64,000 nucleotides of DNA from Iris pallida. Taxonomy: Eukaryota > Streptophyta > Magnoliopsida > Asparagales > Iridaceae. The stretch is taken from the NCBI GenBank assembly GCA_029216955.1, contig JANAVB010012195.1:1328864-1392863 (forward strand). The letters run 5' to 3'. The stretch's first letter is position 1. The number at the start of each line of letters is the position of its first letter. Below, piece after piece: positions 44,151 to 56,493 of the stretch. The notes under the pieces were generated by a model, which saw only the letters and a list, made by a program, of their open reading frames with translations, was not told the origin of the DNA and made no database searches. The position numbers and the translations under genes are program-made.

Positions 44151-45030
44151 AAAATAAAAAATATATACTTACTTTACGGTACTATGTGTGTTCAATAAAA
44201 ATATTTTTAAGTGCAATTTAGCCTAATATGAATTTCCCTTTTAACCAAAAATGATTGATCTCAACCTCATTCATTTTGCACATGGAATACTAATTTACTG
44301 AATTATATGATGATATTTTTATTGTACTTATAATAAATCTACGTATAATCCAACATAATTAATTAAAAAAATTAATAAGCCCTCCTTCTAGCAAGTTTTA
44401 AAAAAGAATACTCATTTCAAATTTCCATTTCCTATATATTACAATCATTCTTCTTAATCTCTTTGTACAAAACCTTGTTTTCGTTTAGCTTAACAAACAA
44501 TTGTTGTCCCCATAGCTGATTTTCTTACAAGTACTTGATGTTAAGATACTTTGGAATGCTGATTTAGTGTATTTCTTTGCTCTCTTGTCTTCTTTTGCGA
44601 CCACATACACCTATTTCCTTCTTGTTTACCTTTAATTTCTTTCAATATAGTCATATGCACATAGCCGGACTTGATATGAGACCCACTAGACAGGTGCCTC
44701 AGGTCCAAAATTTTAGAGGATACCAAATTTTTATATATATTATTTAATTATATAAGTCCAATTATGAACGAAGGCCTGCAGACTTATTTTAATTCATTTA
44801 ATCCGCATAAAAAGCTTTTTTTTTGTTATATGATTATTTTTGTTATAGGATATATAAATGTCATAGACTCTAGAATACCAAAAGATAAGTCGGTTAGTCA
44901 GAATAAATTAATATAAGAACAAAAATTGGTGCAGTCGCCGTCAAAATTAATCATCTCCCCTTCTGTCGCTTTAACAGTTTGACGCTTTCAATCTCCTCTA
45001 CCCTTCCGTCATTACCAAACTCCTCTACCC
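44151..45030. other. No recognised feature
   Basis: AT-rich sequence between a CACTA gene fragment and the Tourist MITE. No coding region recognised. Confidence 0.5.
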
Positions 45031-45033
45031 TTA

Positions 45034-45342
45034 GGCCTCGTTTGGTTTGCGGAATCTCCGGGTTGGGAAAGGAAAGTGATTACTTTCCTATGTTTGGGTG
45101 CCAAAGGAATTGAGGAGGAAAGGAAAGTGATTCCCAATGGAAGGAAAATTAGGGAGAAAGTGATTCCATCCATCCAAGCAAAGAATCACTTTCCACATTG
45201 AAGTAATCACTTTCCTTTCCAAGTTCCTTGGCATTTCCAAACATCAGAAAGGAAAATCAATGAGAAATAAACTTTTCCAAAGGAAATGAAATGACAAGGA
45301 ATTGATTTCCTTTCCCTTCCATTCCGCGAACCAAACGAGGCC
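45034..45342. mobile_element. Tourist-like (PIF/Harbinger) MITE
   Basis: Inverted ends GGCCTCGTTTGGTTTGCGGA and its near-complement enclose 309 bases with internal inverted repeats of GGAAAGTGATT type. The target duplication TTA at 45031-45033 and 45343-45345 is diagnostic of this superfamily. Confidence 0.92.
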
Positions 45343-45358
45343 TTATGTCGTTGTCAAT

Positions 45359-45360
<2 letters not shown>

Positions 45361-45394
<34 letters not shown>
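45361..45394 (+). repeat. (TC)n microsatellite
   Basis: About 16 uninterrupted CT/TC dinucleotides. Confidence 0.95.
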
Positions 45395-45395
<1 letters not shown>

Positions 45396-45689
45396 AAGGT
45401 AATTGAACAATAGAACAAGTGGTACCCCAAACATTGTTATTTATATATTTACTTGTTCGGGATATCTTATTTTCTGGTTAGGAATATCTTCAATTTATAG
45501 TAATTCATTATGACGTATATTATTTTATTTTTTGAATTTTGTTTTGATAATACTGTTGTATCGTCATCAACAAAAAAAAATATATGAGCATTAAAAAACT
45601 TTGAGGACATCACTTTTAGATTTTAGGTCTCAAAATTTAAAGTTCGGTACTGTATATGCATGTTGCATGCAATCACTACTAAAATCTGC

Positions 45690-45910
45690 TCAATTGGCGA
45701 CGTAAATTTAGCGACGTTCGATTAACGTCGCTAAATTGCGTTCATTAGCGACGTTTTATTGAAACGTCGCTAATAGTCGCTACTAGCGACGAAATAAGCA
45801 ACGTGACAACGACGTATATTAATTACATGCGCTAGTCGTCGTGAAACATCGCTCTGACGTCGCTAATAACGACTAATTTAGCGACGGTAGTATTAACGTC
45901 GCTAAATTCT
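45690..45910. repeat. Left subterminal GTCGCTAA array of the CACTA element
   Basis: Many copies of AACGTCGCTAA or its complement, partly in palindromic pairs. In known CACTA elements such arrays are binding sites for the element's own DNA-binding protein; that role is inferred here. Confidence 0.8.
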
Positions 45911-46456
45911 AATTATATTTCCCTCCAATGATTCATTTCCCCCATTTTACTCTCTCACTCTCTCTCCTCCCCCCTCCGGCGCTCTCACTCTCTCCGGCGC
46001 TCTCACTCTCTCCGACGACTCTCACTCTCTCCGGCGACTCTCCTCCCTCTCCGGTACGTGACTATCTCCTTCCTCTCTCTCTCTCTCCAGCTGTTTTAGT
46101 TGTTGGTGGTTGGGGGGTGCGGGTGGCTCGGGGGGAGGGGCATGGGGATACGGATGGTTGGGGGTGAGTGGGGGCGGCTGGGGGGTGGGACAGGGGGACG
46201 AGGGCGGCTGTGACAGGGGAGCTAGGGTTAGGGTTCAGGTTAGGGGTGGGTATGTGTGGGTGGGGGGGAGGGGAGCGGGGGGTGGGGGCGACTGGAGGAG
46301 GGAAGCAGTGGGGGTGGGGGAGGCTGGGGGAGGGAAGCAGTAGGGGTGGGGGCGGCTGAGGGAGGGGAGCAGAGGGGAGGGGAGCAGGGGGGAGGGGAGG
46401 GTTAGGGTTCGGGTTCGGGTTGGGGGTGAGGAGGGGGGTGGCTGTGGGGAGAGGAG

Positions 46457-46500
46457 GGTTAGGGTTAGGATTAGGGTTCGGGTTAGGGTTAGGGGTGGTG
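46457..46500 (+). repeat. Short TTAGGG-type telomere-like repeat
   Basis: Five or so TTAGGG units with single-base variants (GGATTAGGG, GGTTCGGG) inside a very G-rich stretch of the CACTA element. Shorter pieces occur near 46223 and 46397. Confidence 0.7.
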
Positions 46501-46696
46501 TAGGGGGGGTAGGGGGCTTGGTCAGGGGCACCGATAGTGCCGAAAAATCTGATAATTTAGTAATAATTATTTGTTTTTCGACACCGAAAAAATGTGATAC
46601 TCCGATTCGAATGCACCGATAGTGCCGATATTTGTAACAAGTAGTTTTGTTGGTTGGTTAATTGGTAACATTGTGATCGGGACATATAGTCCCTGC

Positions 46697-48376
46697 AGCC
46701 ATTCGACTGGCGAGGCAGAAACTTTGTAGCCGTAGATAAAGTTGACTGTCCTCTGACCCTCATCCCTCGGCAATGATGATACGACAACCTATCTCTATAT
46801 CTTTTAGTAGTAGATAATGTCTTAGTATTACATTATGTGGGTTCATTTTGATTCTGTTATATCCTTCAGATACTAGATTCGATAAGAACATATACTACAC
46901 CATATGTACAGAACATAGATGATTCACACTAATGTATGCTAGAATGAATTTTGGGTTGTATTCTGAGCCACCCGTTCTCACACTTAAAACACATATGAAT
47001 TAGTACTGTGTGTCGATCTTTGTTTTTGTATTTTCGGCGAACCCATGGATTGGATTCTGTATATTGGATTCTGTATTTTGGCTCCAGCTCCAGCTCCAGC
47101 TCCAGCTCCAGCTCCATTTGCATTAATCTACGGTACGACATGGTGATCAGGATATAGTCTCTGTAGTCATTCGACTGGCGAGGCAGAAACTATGTAGCCG
47201 TAGATAAAGCTGACTGTCCTCCGACCCTCATCCCTCGGTAATGATGATATGATAACCTATCACTATATCTTATATAGTAGTAGATGATGTCTTAGTATTA
47301 CATTATGTGAGTTCATCTTTATTCTGTTACATTCTTCAGATACTAGATACGATAAGAACATATACTACACCATATGTACAGAACGTAGATGATTCACACT
47401 AATGTATGCTAGAATAAATTTTGGGTTGTGTTCTGAGCCATCCGTTCTCACACTTAAAAAAGATATGAATTAGTACTGTGAGAGCGCCGGAGAGAGTGAG
47501 AGCGCTGGAGGGGAGAGGAGAGAGAGTGAGAGAGTAAAATGGGAGAAAATGAATTGGTGGAAGAATATAATTAGAATTTAGCGACGTTCATACTAACGTC
47601 GCTAAATTAGTCGCTATTAGCGACGTCATAGCGACGTTTCGCGACGACTAGCTCATGTAACTATGTAGCCGTAGATGAAGTTGATTGTCCTTCGACCCTC
47701 ATCCCTCGACAATGATGATACGACAACCTATCACTATATCTTTTAGTAGTAGATAATGTCTTAGTATTACATTATGTGGGTTCATCTTGATTCTGTTATA
47801 TCCTTCAGATACTAGATTCGATAAGAACATATACTACACCATATGTACAGAACATAGATGATTCACACTAATGTATGCTAGAATGTATTTTGGGTTGTGT
47901 TCTGAGCCATACGTTCTCACACTTAAAACACATATGAATTAGTACTGTGTGTCAATCTTTGTTTTTGTATTTTCGACGAACCCAGGGATTGGATTCTGTA
48001 ATTTGGATTTTGGATTCTGTATTTTGGCTCCAGCTCCAGCTCCATTTGCATTAATCTACGGTACGACATGGTGATCAGGATATAGTTTCTGCAGTCATTC
48101 GACTGGCGAGACAGAAACTATATAGCCGTAGATAAAGCTGACTGTCCTCCGACCCTCATCCCTCGGTAATGATGATATGACAACCTATCACTATATCTTA
48201 TATAGTAGTAGATGATGTCTTAGTATTACATTATGTGAGTTCATCTTTATTCTGTTACATTCTTCATATACTAGATACGATAAGAACATATACTACACCA
48301 TATGTACAGAACATAGATGATTCACACTAATGTATGCTAGAATGAATTTTGGGTTGTGTTCTGAGCCATCCGCAAT
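46697..48376. repeat. Four-copy internal repeat (A-B-A'-B') in the CACTA element
   Basis: A segment starting near AATGATGATAYGAYAACC recurs at about 46771, 47239, 47711 and 48169. Copies 1 and 3 share TTTTAGTAGTAGATAATG; copies 2 and 4 share TATATAGTAGTAGATGATG. This points to duplication of a roughly 0.93-kb dimer. Confidence 0.85.
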
Positions 48377-48452
48377 TGACAAAAAATCAAATTTTCTGTA
48401 TTTTATCTGCTTTCGAAAATGTACTCAAACGAGATGGTACCCGTTCTCACAG

Positions 48453-48728
48453 ATGGCACCTAAGACCCGAGGATCTCGCTTGAGGGAGGCACAGATGGCT
48501 GTGAAAGAGGAGGTGGCTCCAGCTCCAGAGGGCAGTTCCACCGAGAGAGCTGCTCCAGAAGTAATTCCTAAAGCCGAAGGAGATGTGAAGGAGGAGGTGA
48601 CACCACAGGGAAGTTCCACCGGGAGTTCCAGTCATCCATCTCCTTTGGATATTGATCTGGCTACCGCGGATCCTACTTATGCGCGCTGGCTGAGGGAGTT
48701 CTATCTGTCCCATCATAGACGACCGTAG
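48453..48728 (+). CDS. Small unknown protein inside the CACTA element
   Basis: A 91-aa frame starts MAPKTRGSRLREAQM. It is rich in Glu, Pro and Ser, with two KEEV repeats (AVKEEVAPAPEGSS and VKEEVTPQGSS), and ends ARWLREFYLSHHRRP. I recognise no domain. It starts where the repeated segment ends and is the only plausible coding piece in the element. It could be a gene fragment captured or inherited from an autonomous relative, or chance. Confidence 0.35.
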   Translation: MAPKTRGSRLREAQMAVKEEVAPAPEGSSTERAAPEVIPKAEGDVKEEVTPQGSSTGSSSHPSPLDIDLATADPTYARWLREFYLSHHRRP

Positions 48729-49113
48729 ATACATATATTGACTGGATTTGTTTTGATGGATTTATCTCCTCTGGATATTGTGATGGATATTTGTTTTGAT
48801 GGATATATCTCCTTTTGGATATTGTGATGGATATTTATTTTTTGTGTGTGAAGTATATTGGTTTGTGTGATGCATATTGTGATGTATATTTGTTTGTGTG
48901 ATGTGTGATGCATATTGTGATGTTCCGAGAGGCTTGAGGAGACGACCAATTTTTTTGGTCTATTCTGGATTGTATTGTGCATGGCGGTGTTGAGTGTTCC
49001 ACCGAAGGGGTCGGCGAACCCAGAGATTAGATTTTGTATTTTGGATTGGATTGGATTCTGTATTTTGGATTGTACATTTGCATTCTGGATTCTTTTTTTT
49101 AATTTTTTTCAAT

Positions 49114-49475
49114 TTAGCGACGTTTTTAGCGACGTTTATATTTGTCGCTAACTGTTAGCGACGAAGATAAACGTCGCTACTCTCGTCGCTAAATTGTTGA
49201 CGTGGCAAACAATCTGATGCCACCATATCGTCGCAAATACGTCGCTAATGTGTCGATAATCGGCGACCATAAGAAAACGTCGCAAATAACGTCGCTATTT
49301 AGCGACGTTATGAACGTCGCTACCTAATATCGCCATAGCGACGTTTTGCGACGTTTTCCTCGATTAGCGACACGTTTTTTCCGTCGTTTATTAAACGTTG
49401 CTGAAAACGTCGCTAATTTAGTTTAGCGACGTTTTGGCCAAGATTAGCGACGTTTTGAGACGTCGCTAATATGAC
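49114..49475. repeat. Right subterminal GTCGCTAA array of the CACTA element
   Basis: Repeated TTAGCGACGTT / AACGTCGCTAA units with spacing variants, mirroring the left array. Confidence 0.8.
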
Positions 49476-49492
49476 AAATTTTTGTAGTGAAT

Positions 49493-51220
<1,728 letters not shown>

Positions 51221-51227
51221 CCGAGCT

Positions 51228-51324
51228 CTCTATCCTAGTGGTATTAGAGCAGACACCCGGAGGAGCCGGTAAGGTTCGAGCCCTCCAATTGTGTGTGCTC
51301 CTGGGGTTTCAAAAAAAAAAAAAA
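51228..51324 (+). mobile_element. Probable tRNA-derived SINE upstream of STP
   Basis: A perfect RNA polymerase III B-box, GGTTCGAGCCC (51273-51283), sits about 37 bases after an A-box-like TAGTGGTATTAGAGC and is followed by a GGGGTTTC-poly(A) tail ending near 51324. Left end and target duplication were not resolved. Confidence 0.55.
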
Positions 51325-51435
51325 CTTACTAAAAAACTGATCATGGTTTAAGAAATGAAATTGGAAAGTGATGTGGAGTTCACGAATCACATCCCACACA
51401 AAATCCAATTAGTCCTCCTCCAACCTATAACCCTT

Positions 51436-51522
51436 TATATATCTACTTAGTCCCTTCCCTTCTACTACGTACTGTGTACATTATCAATCTCAAACTCCTC
51501 TCTCTCTCTCTCTCTCTCCAAA
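51436..51522 (+). promoter_or_regulatory. Core promoter and 5' UTR of the STP gene
   Basis: A TATA-like stretch (TATATAT, 51436-51442) lies about 80 bases before the ATG. A CT microsatellite at roughly 51500-51519 sits in the presumed leader, a common feature of plant 5' UTRs. The transcription start itself is inferred. Confidence 0.5.
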
Positions 51523-54500
51523 ATGGCTGGAGGAGCTATGGTGAACGCAGGAGGCTCAAAAGAATATCCAGGGAAGATGACACTCTTCGTTTTTATCACC
51601 TGCCTTGTCGCCGCGACGGGCGGCCTCATCTTCGGCTACGACATCGGAATATCTGGTCATAAACCATATCCATATTACATATCATTGATTATTTTAGCAC
51701 ACATGGTCTTAGCTTGATGAATATATATGCATGATCGATTCAGAATTAATCTTTTCTTTTTTTCTCTTTACCAACACATGCAGGTGGAGTGACCTCCATG
51801 GACTCTTTCTTGATGAAGTTCTTCCCGTCGGTGCACCGACAGGAGAAAGAGGACAAGAGCACGAACCAGTACTGCAAGTTCGACAGCCAGCTGCTGACGG
51901 CATTCACGTCGTCGCTCTACCTAGCAGCGCTGGTGTCCTCGTTTTTCGCTTCGATGGTGACGAGGGCTTTCGGGAGGAAATGGTCCATGTTTGCCGGCGG
52001 AGTGACCTTCCTCGTCGGCTCGGCCCTGAACGGGGCGGCAGTTAACGTCCTCATGCTAATCCTCGGCCGCATCCTTCTCGGAGTAGGCGTCGGGTTTGCT
52101 AATCAGGTCTGTGCAGCTACTAAGAGAGAGAGAGAAAGAGTAATATATAATTCAAATAGTAGGATTATTAGTTTTTTTTTTTCAAATTGCTTTAACTATT
52201 CCTATGTTTTACATTTCAAAAGGCAAATTATAAGGGCACAGCCTTTTTTACTCGGGGCTGTCCAAGTGACTGTTTTCCATTATTTACAAGTTTGCCACTG
52301 AAAAAATTACTCAGGGCTATCCAAGTTGTAGGTATAAAAGTTAACTCTTATTTTTTTTTTTCCTTTTCTTCCTCACTCTCCATTCTCTCTCCCTCTTTCT
52401 TCTCCAAACTCTAGGTCTGGTTCCCACCATTTTTTCAACCCCACATTTCTCCAAACCTTAGAAGATTCTCCAAGGAAGATTCCTAGAATATTCGGTACGA
52501 TGACGTCCGCTAAACGACAAAATTTTTTAGTTTTTTTTTTTAAGTAATCTTATATTTTGTCCCAATGTAGAAATTATGGAAGAAAGTGGATCACGTCTAT
52601 CAATCGAGGAACCCGGATCTTCCGAACAACACGACAAAACACCCAAAAAACTCTCGGTAAATTTTCGACCGACTGCTACGCATTCGATTGTACGAGAGGA
52701 CTGCCAGACTTTCTGGCAGTCCATAGAACAGAAAGGACTGCCATATTACGCGGCAGTCTATTTGTACAACTAGTGTAAAATAGGACTGCCGCAAAACATG
52801 GCAGTCGAAGAAGTAAAGAGGACTGCCAGATTATGCGGCAGTCTATATGTAGAAATACTGTATAGTTGGACTGCCAGACATTCCGGCAGTCCATAAAACA
52901 CGTAGGACTGCCACATAACTCAGCAGTAAATGTGTAGAACTAGTGTTAAGTATGACTGCCAGACTTGCTGGCAGTCTTTTAAACACGTAGGACTGCCACA
53001 AGAATTGGCAGTCTTTGTTAAGAAGTAGTGTAAAACAGGACTGCCAGACTTTCTGGCAGTCTATAAAACACGATGGACTGCCAGAATGTCTGGCAGTCCT
53101 GTTGTACAGTCCTGAAGGAAGGGCAATTTTCCTTGACAGTCTTGAAGTTGTTGATATTGTAATTTTGGTTGTAATTGTGATTGGTAATTTTTTTTTGAAA
53201 TTAAATGTAGGGCCCACCACCTCCTATTTTCGTTGACTTAAGTAATATATTCTCAACGGATGTCGCATTTGAATCTTATGAAGAAGCATTAGAATGGTGC
53301 AGACAAGTTGGAAGGCAAGTAAACACAGTCCTTGTCATTTCAACGTCATTACGAGGTCCGTCGTGTCGTAAAACTGCTGATCTTGGATGCGAAAGAGGTG
53401 GGACATTTAGGCTTCATCGAAAGAAAGAAGAATGTGCCCGGAAAAAAAGTCCCGGAGAAGGCGGTAGGGTCCAGAAAGTGCGGTTGTCCTTTCAAGATTG
53501 TGCTTGTCTCAAGAAAGGATGAAAAGTGGACAGTTGATGTCAGAAATGGGATACACAATCATGCGGTGGCGGAGACACTTACCGGTCATCCCTATGCCGG
53601 AAGGTTGAACAAACATGAGAAGAAGTTAGTTGAAGAATTATCCTGCTCCAGAGTCGCCCCGAAGCAAATTTATTCCGCAGTGCGCCAGAAGAATGAACAG
53701 AACAAGTCAACAATGAGGACAATCTAAAATGCACTCTCGAGATCGAGGACAAATACCCTAAGAGGAAGAATGGCGATGCAACAAGTTATGAAGTTACTTG
53801 CCGACAATCACTATGTGGAGTACCATAGAAGACATCCGTCGTCCAATGAAATTACCTCTATGTTTTGGGCGCATCCGGAGTGTACGCATTTGGCACGGTC
53901 CTTTTCCGATGTCTTGTTGGCTGATTGCATGTTGCCAAAAAAAATGTAAATATTTGGTCCTACGCCGATGTTTATATGTTTGGTCCTACTCAGATACACT
54001 ATTTTATATCTGTTAATGTGGTTGTCAAAAGAAATGTAATGAAGAAGAAGGAAGTTTATTTTGCTAAGACATTTGAGTATCAATTTCACAGTTGAGTATC
54101 ACATTAACAAGGACTGCCCAGAACTCTGGCAGTCTATCGTGAGTGAAAGACTGCCAAAAAATTGGGCAGTCCAATTTGGAACTTGCTGTGAACAAGGACT
54201 GCCCAGTTTCCTGGCAGTCCTTGTTCACAGTAAGTTCCAAATTAGACTGCCCAGTTCCCTGGTAGTCGTTCATTCACGATGGATTGCCAGAAAACTGGGC
54301 AGTCCATTTTGGAACTTACTGTGAACAAGTACTGCCCAGGAAACTGTCCTGTTTGGTAGAGGAGCAGCTACCGGCACTTCATTCCCTCGCGTATCTGGAT
54401 TCAACATCATACCATGTCCGGCCTCTACATAATAATTCCTATATTCATCAGTAAAATCCCACATCTGCTCCACCGGACGTCGTAAAGTTTCACCAACTAC

Positions 54501-56458
54501 ATGACGTTGCCACTCAGTAAAGAAGTAAGAGCCCCAACGGTAGTCCGGCGGGACATAGGTTGATGCTTTATTCCCTTTTGAAGAAGTCCTCAAATTCAAA
54601 GTGCCCGGTACAGTTTGCACGTAGCCAAACTGACGAAGCACTCTGTCTGGCATATGAGGCTCCTCAATTTCTTGACAGGATATCAGACCTTGATATAGTG
54701 AAACTCCTTGCAACGGACGAGAACTATTTCGAAGATCCTTATAAGGATGCCAAATAATCTACATCATAGTATATGTAATCGAGACCAAAGAAGTTACTAT
54801 TTTACACTATAATGAAATCCTAAGTAAATAAAAATTTAAGTTAGCATTGTCTCACCTCCTTTTCGTTCATATCTTCAAGTGCGATACGCAGGGAAGCTAA
54901 AGTATGCGGATGTCTGCTATCCATCTTAACTGGATTCCACTTGCACATCCTAGGTAGCTGCTCATCATAGTCTTTGTTAAGAGTAGCCCTCCGCTCCGAT
55001 GCGGTAGGTCATTTTCTTCCACCCTCGACGTCAACGTCCTTCGACTTCGGAGTCGGGTCGTGACTACGAATATTTAATATCAATCGATTAATACTTAGCA
55101 AACATCAAACAAGACTGCCAATTCAGGACTACCGCTCTTTCTGGCAGTCCTATGTACTGTTAGGACTGCCAGAGAGAGGGGCAGTCCACTTGTACAACAA
55201 GTATTACAAAGGACTGCCGTACTTTGTGGCAGTCCTTTACGCATAAAGGACTGCCACAAAGTGAGGCAGTCGTCCGTAATACATGCTGTACAAGTGGACT
55301 GCCCCTCTCTCTGGCAGTCCTAACATTAAGTAGGACTGCCAGAAAGAGAGGCAGTCCACGTGTACATCAAGTATTACAAAGGACTGCCGCACTTTGTGGC
55401 AGTCCTTTATACGTATAGGACTGCCACAAAGTGCGGCAGTCCTTTGTAATACTTGCTGTACAAGTCGACTGTCCCTCTCTCTGGCAGTCCTAACAGTACA
55501 TAGGACTGCCAGAAACATGGACAGTCGTCGTCGAGTCGAGAGGAACTGACTTGGGTTGTTCGAACTAAATTAATAGGATTTTGGGGGGGAATTGACAACG
55601 TATTAGGTTTCTTACCTTGATTGAGAGGAACGTTTGCGTGCCATCGTAAGGAGAGATGTTGGAAAATGGTGAAGTCGAAGGAAATTGCGGAGATGAGGAT
55701 CGAAACCCTAACCGTGACAATTGCGTAAAAGAAATGGAGAGAGAGGAGTGGGAAATCGTGGAGAAGAAGAAGAAGAGGAGGAGGAGGGAAAATAGGGTTT
55801 GTGAAGAGAGAGAGGGAAAATTTCAAATGATACAGATTTTCGGGTTTGGGGGGGCCTGTGGGGTTTGGACAGCCCCCTGAGTGAAAACTTTGGACAGCCC
55901 GAGTAAAAGTTCCTCAAAGCCTGGCTAGCCCTAATCCTGGATAGCCCCGAGTAAAAAAGGCTGTGCCCTTATAATTAGCCTTTCAAAAATGCTATTTGGC
56001 TCTCAAAATATTTTGGTGATGCCATCTTCCATTATGTGGCATATGACATGGTTGCTGACATGACAGCTGACATGACAAAATTTAACATTAAAATTAATAT
56101 TAAAATTAAAATTAATATTAAATTAACATGATAATTAACATTAAAATTAACCTTAACATTAAAATTAATATTAATATTAAAATTAATCTTAACATTAAAA
56201 TTAATATTAACATTAGCATTAATATTAATATTAATATTAACATTAACATTAAAAAAATGGGTAATTAATGTTTTGAGTTAAAATTAGCCATGTCAGCTGT
56301 TATGTCAGCTGCCATGTCAGATGCCACATAATGGAAGATGACATCACCCAAATATTTTGGGAGCCAAATAGTATAATTGTTTACATTTATTAAAATTTAT
56401 AAAAGAGATGGTGGTCAGTGTAATTATTTCCAGAATAGGAATAGTCCACATAATACTC

Positions 56459-56493
<35 letters not shown>

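Larger units (their letters stand above)
45674..49489. mobile_element. Non-autonomous CACTA element
   Basis: The ends CACTACTAAAATCTG and CAAATTTTTGTAGTG are inverted copies with two mismatches. The 3-base duplication AAT flanks at 45671-45673 and 49490-49492, as expected for CACTA. Both ends hold dense subterminal motifs (AACGTCGCTAA / TTAGCGACGTT). The 3.8-kb interior has no transposase. It has a GC-rich stretch with TTAGGG repeats (46080-46520), four copies of a roughly 240-base segment, an internal inverted copy of the left end (about 47480-47660), and one small reading frame. Confidence 0.9.
52222..55980 (+). mobile_element. Mutator-like element (MULE) in STP intron 2
   Basis: The ends are inverted copies (GGCWAATTATAAGGGCACAG followed by CCTTTTTTACTCGGGGCT), matching at all but a few positions over about 40 bases. 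The flanks carry the direct repeat TTTCAAAA at 52214-52221 and 55981-55988, the size expected for Mutator insertion. Inside are a FAR1-type transposase gene fragment on +, a plant-mobile-domain fragment on -, and three arrays of short hairpins. The transposase stops soon after its first catalytic-region motif, so this copy cannot move by itself. It landed in the left tip of a smaller MITE, so it is younger than that MITE. Confidence 0.9.
52217..56379. mobile_element. Mutator-type MITE, copy 1, split by the MULE
   Basis: The MITE ends (CAAAAATGCTATTTGGC on the left, its near-complement on the right) continue as inverted repeats for roughly 90 bases. The interior is AT-rich with TTAATATTAA-like units. 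A perfect 9-base duplication TTTACATTT flanks it at 52208-52216 and 56380-56388. Only the first few bases lie left of the MULE; the rest is 55984-56379. The 9-base duplication indicates mobilisation by a Mutator-type transposase. Confidence 0.88.

Noticed and set aside
45928..46531. Gly- or Pro-rich frames in the G-rich part of the CACTA element
   Set aside because: Low-complexity GGG runs open all frames on one strand; no start context or domain.
52557..53236. Several overlapping frames with DCQ..WQS repeats over the hairpin arrays (also 54061-54324 and 55224-55518)
   Set aside because: The repeated peptides come from translating the GGACTGCC/GGCAGTCC hairpins in both directions, not from a protein family.
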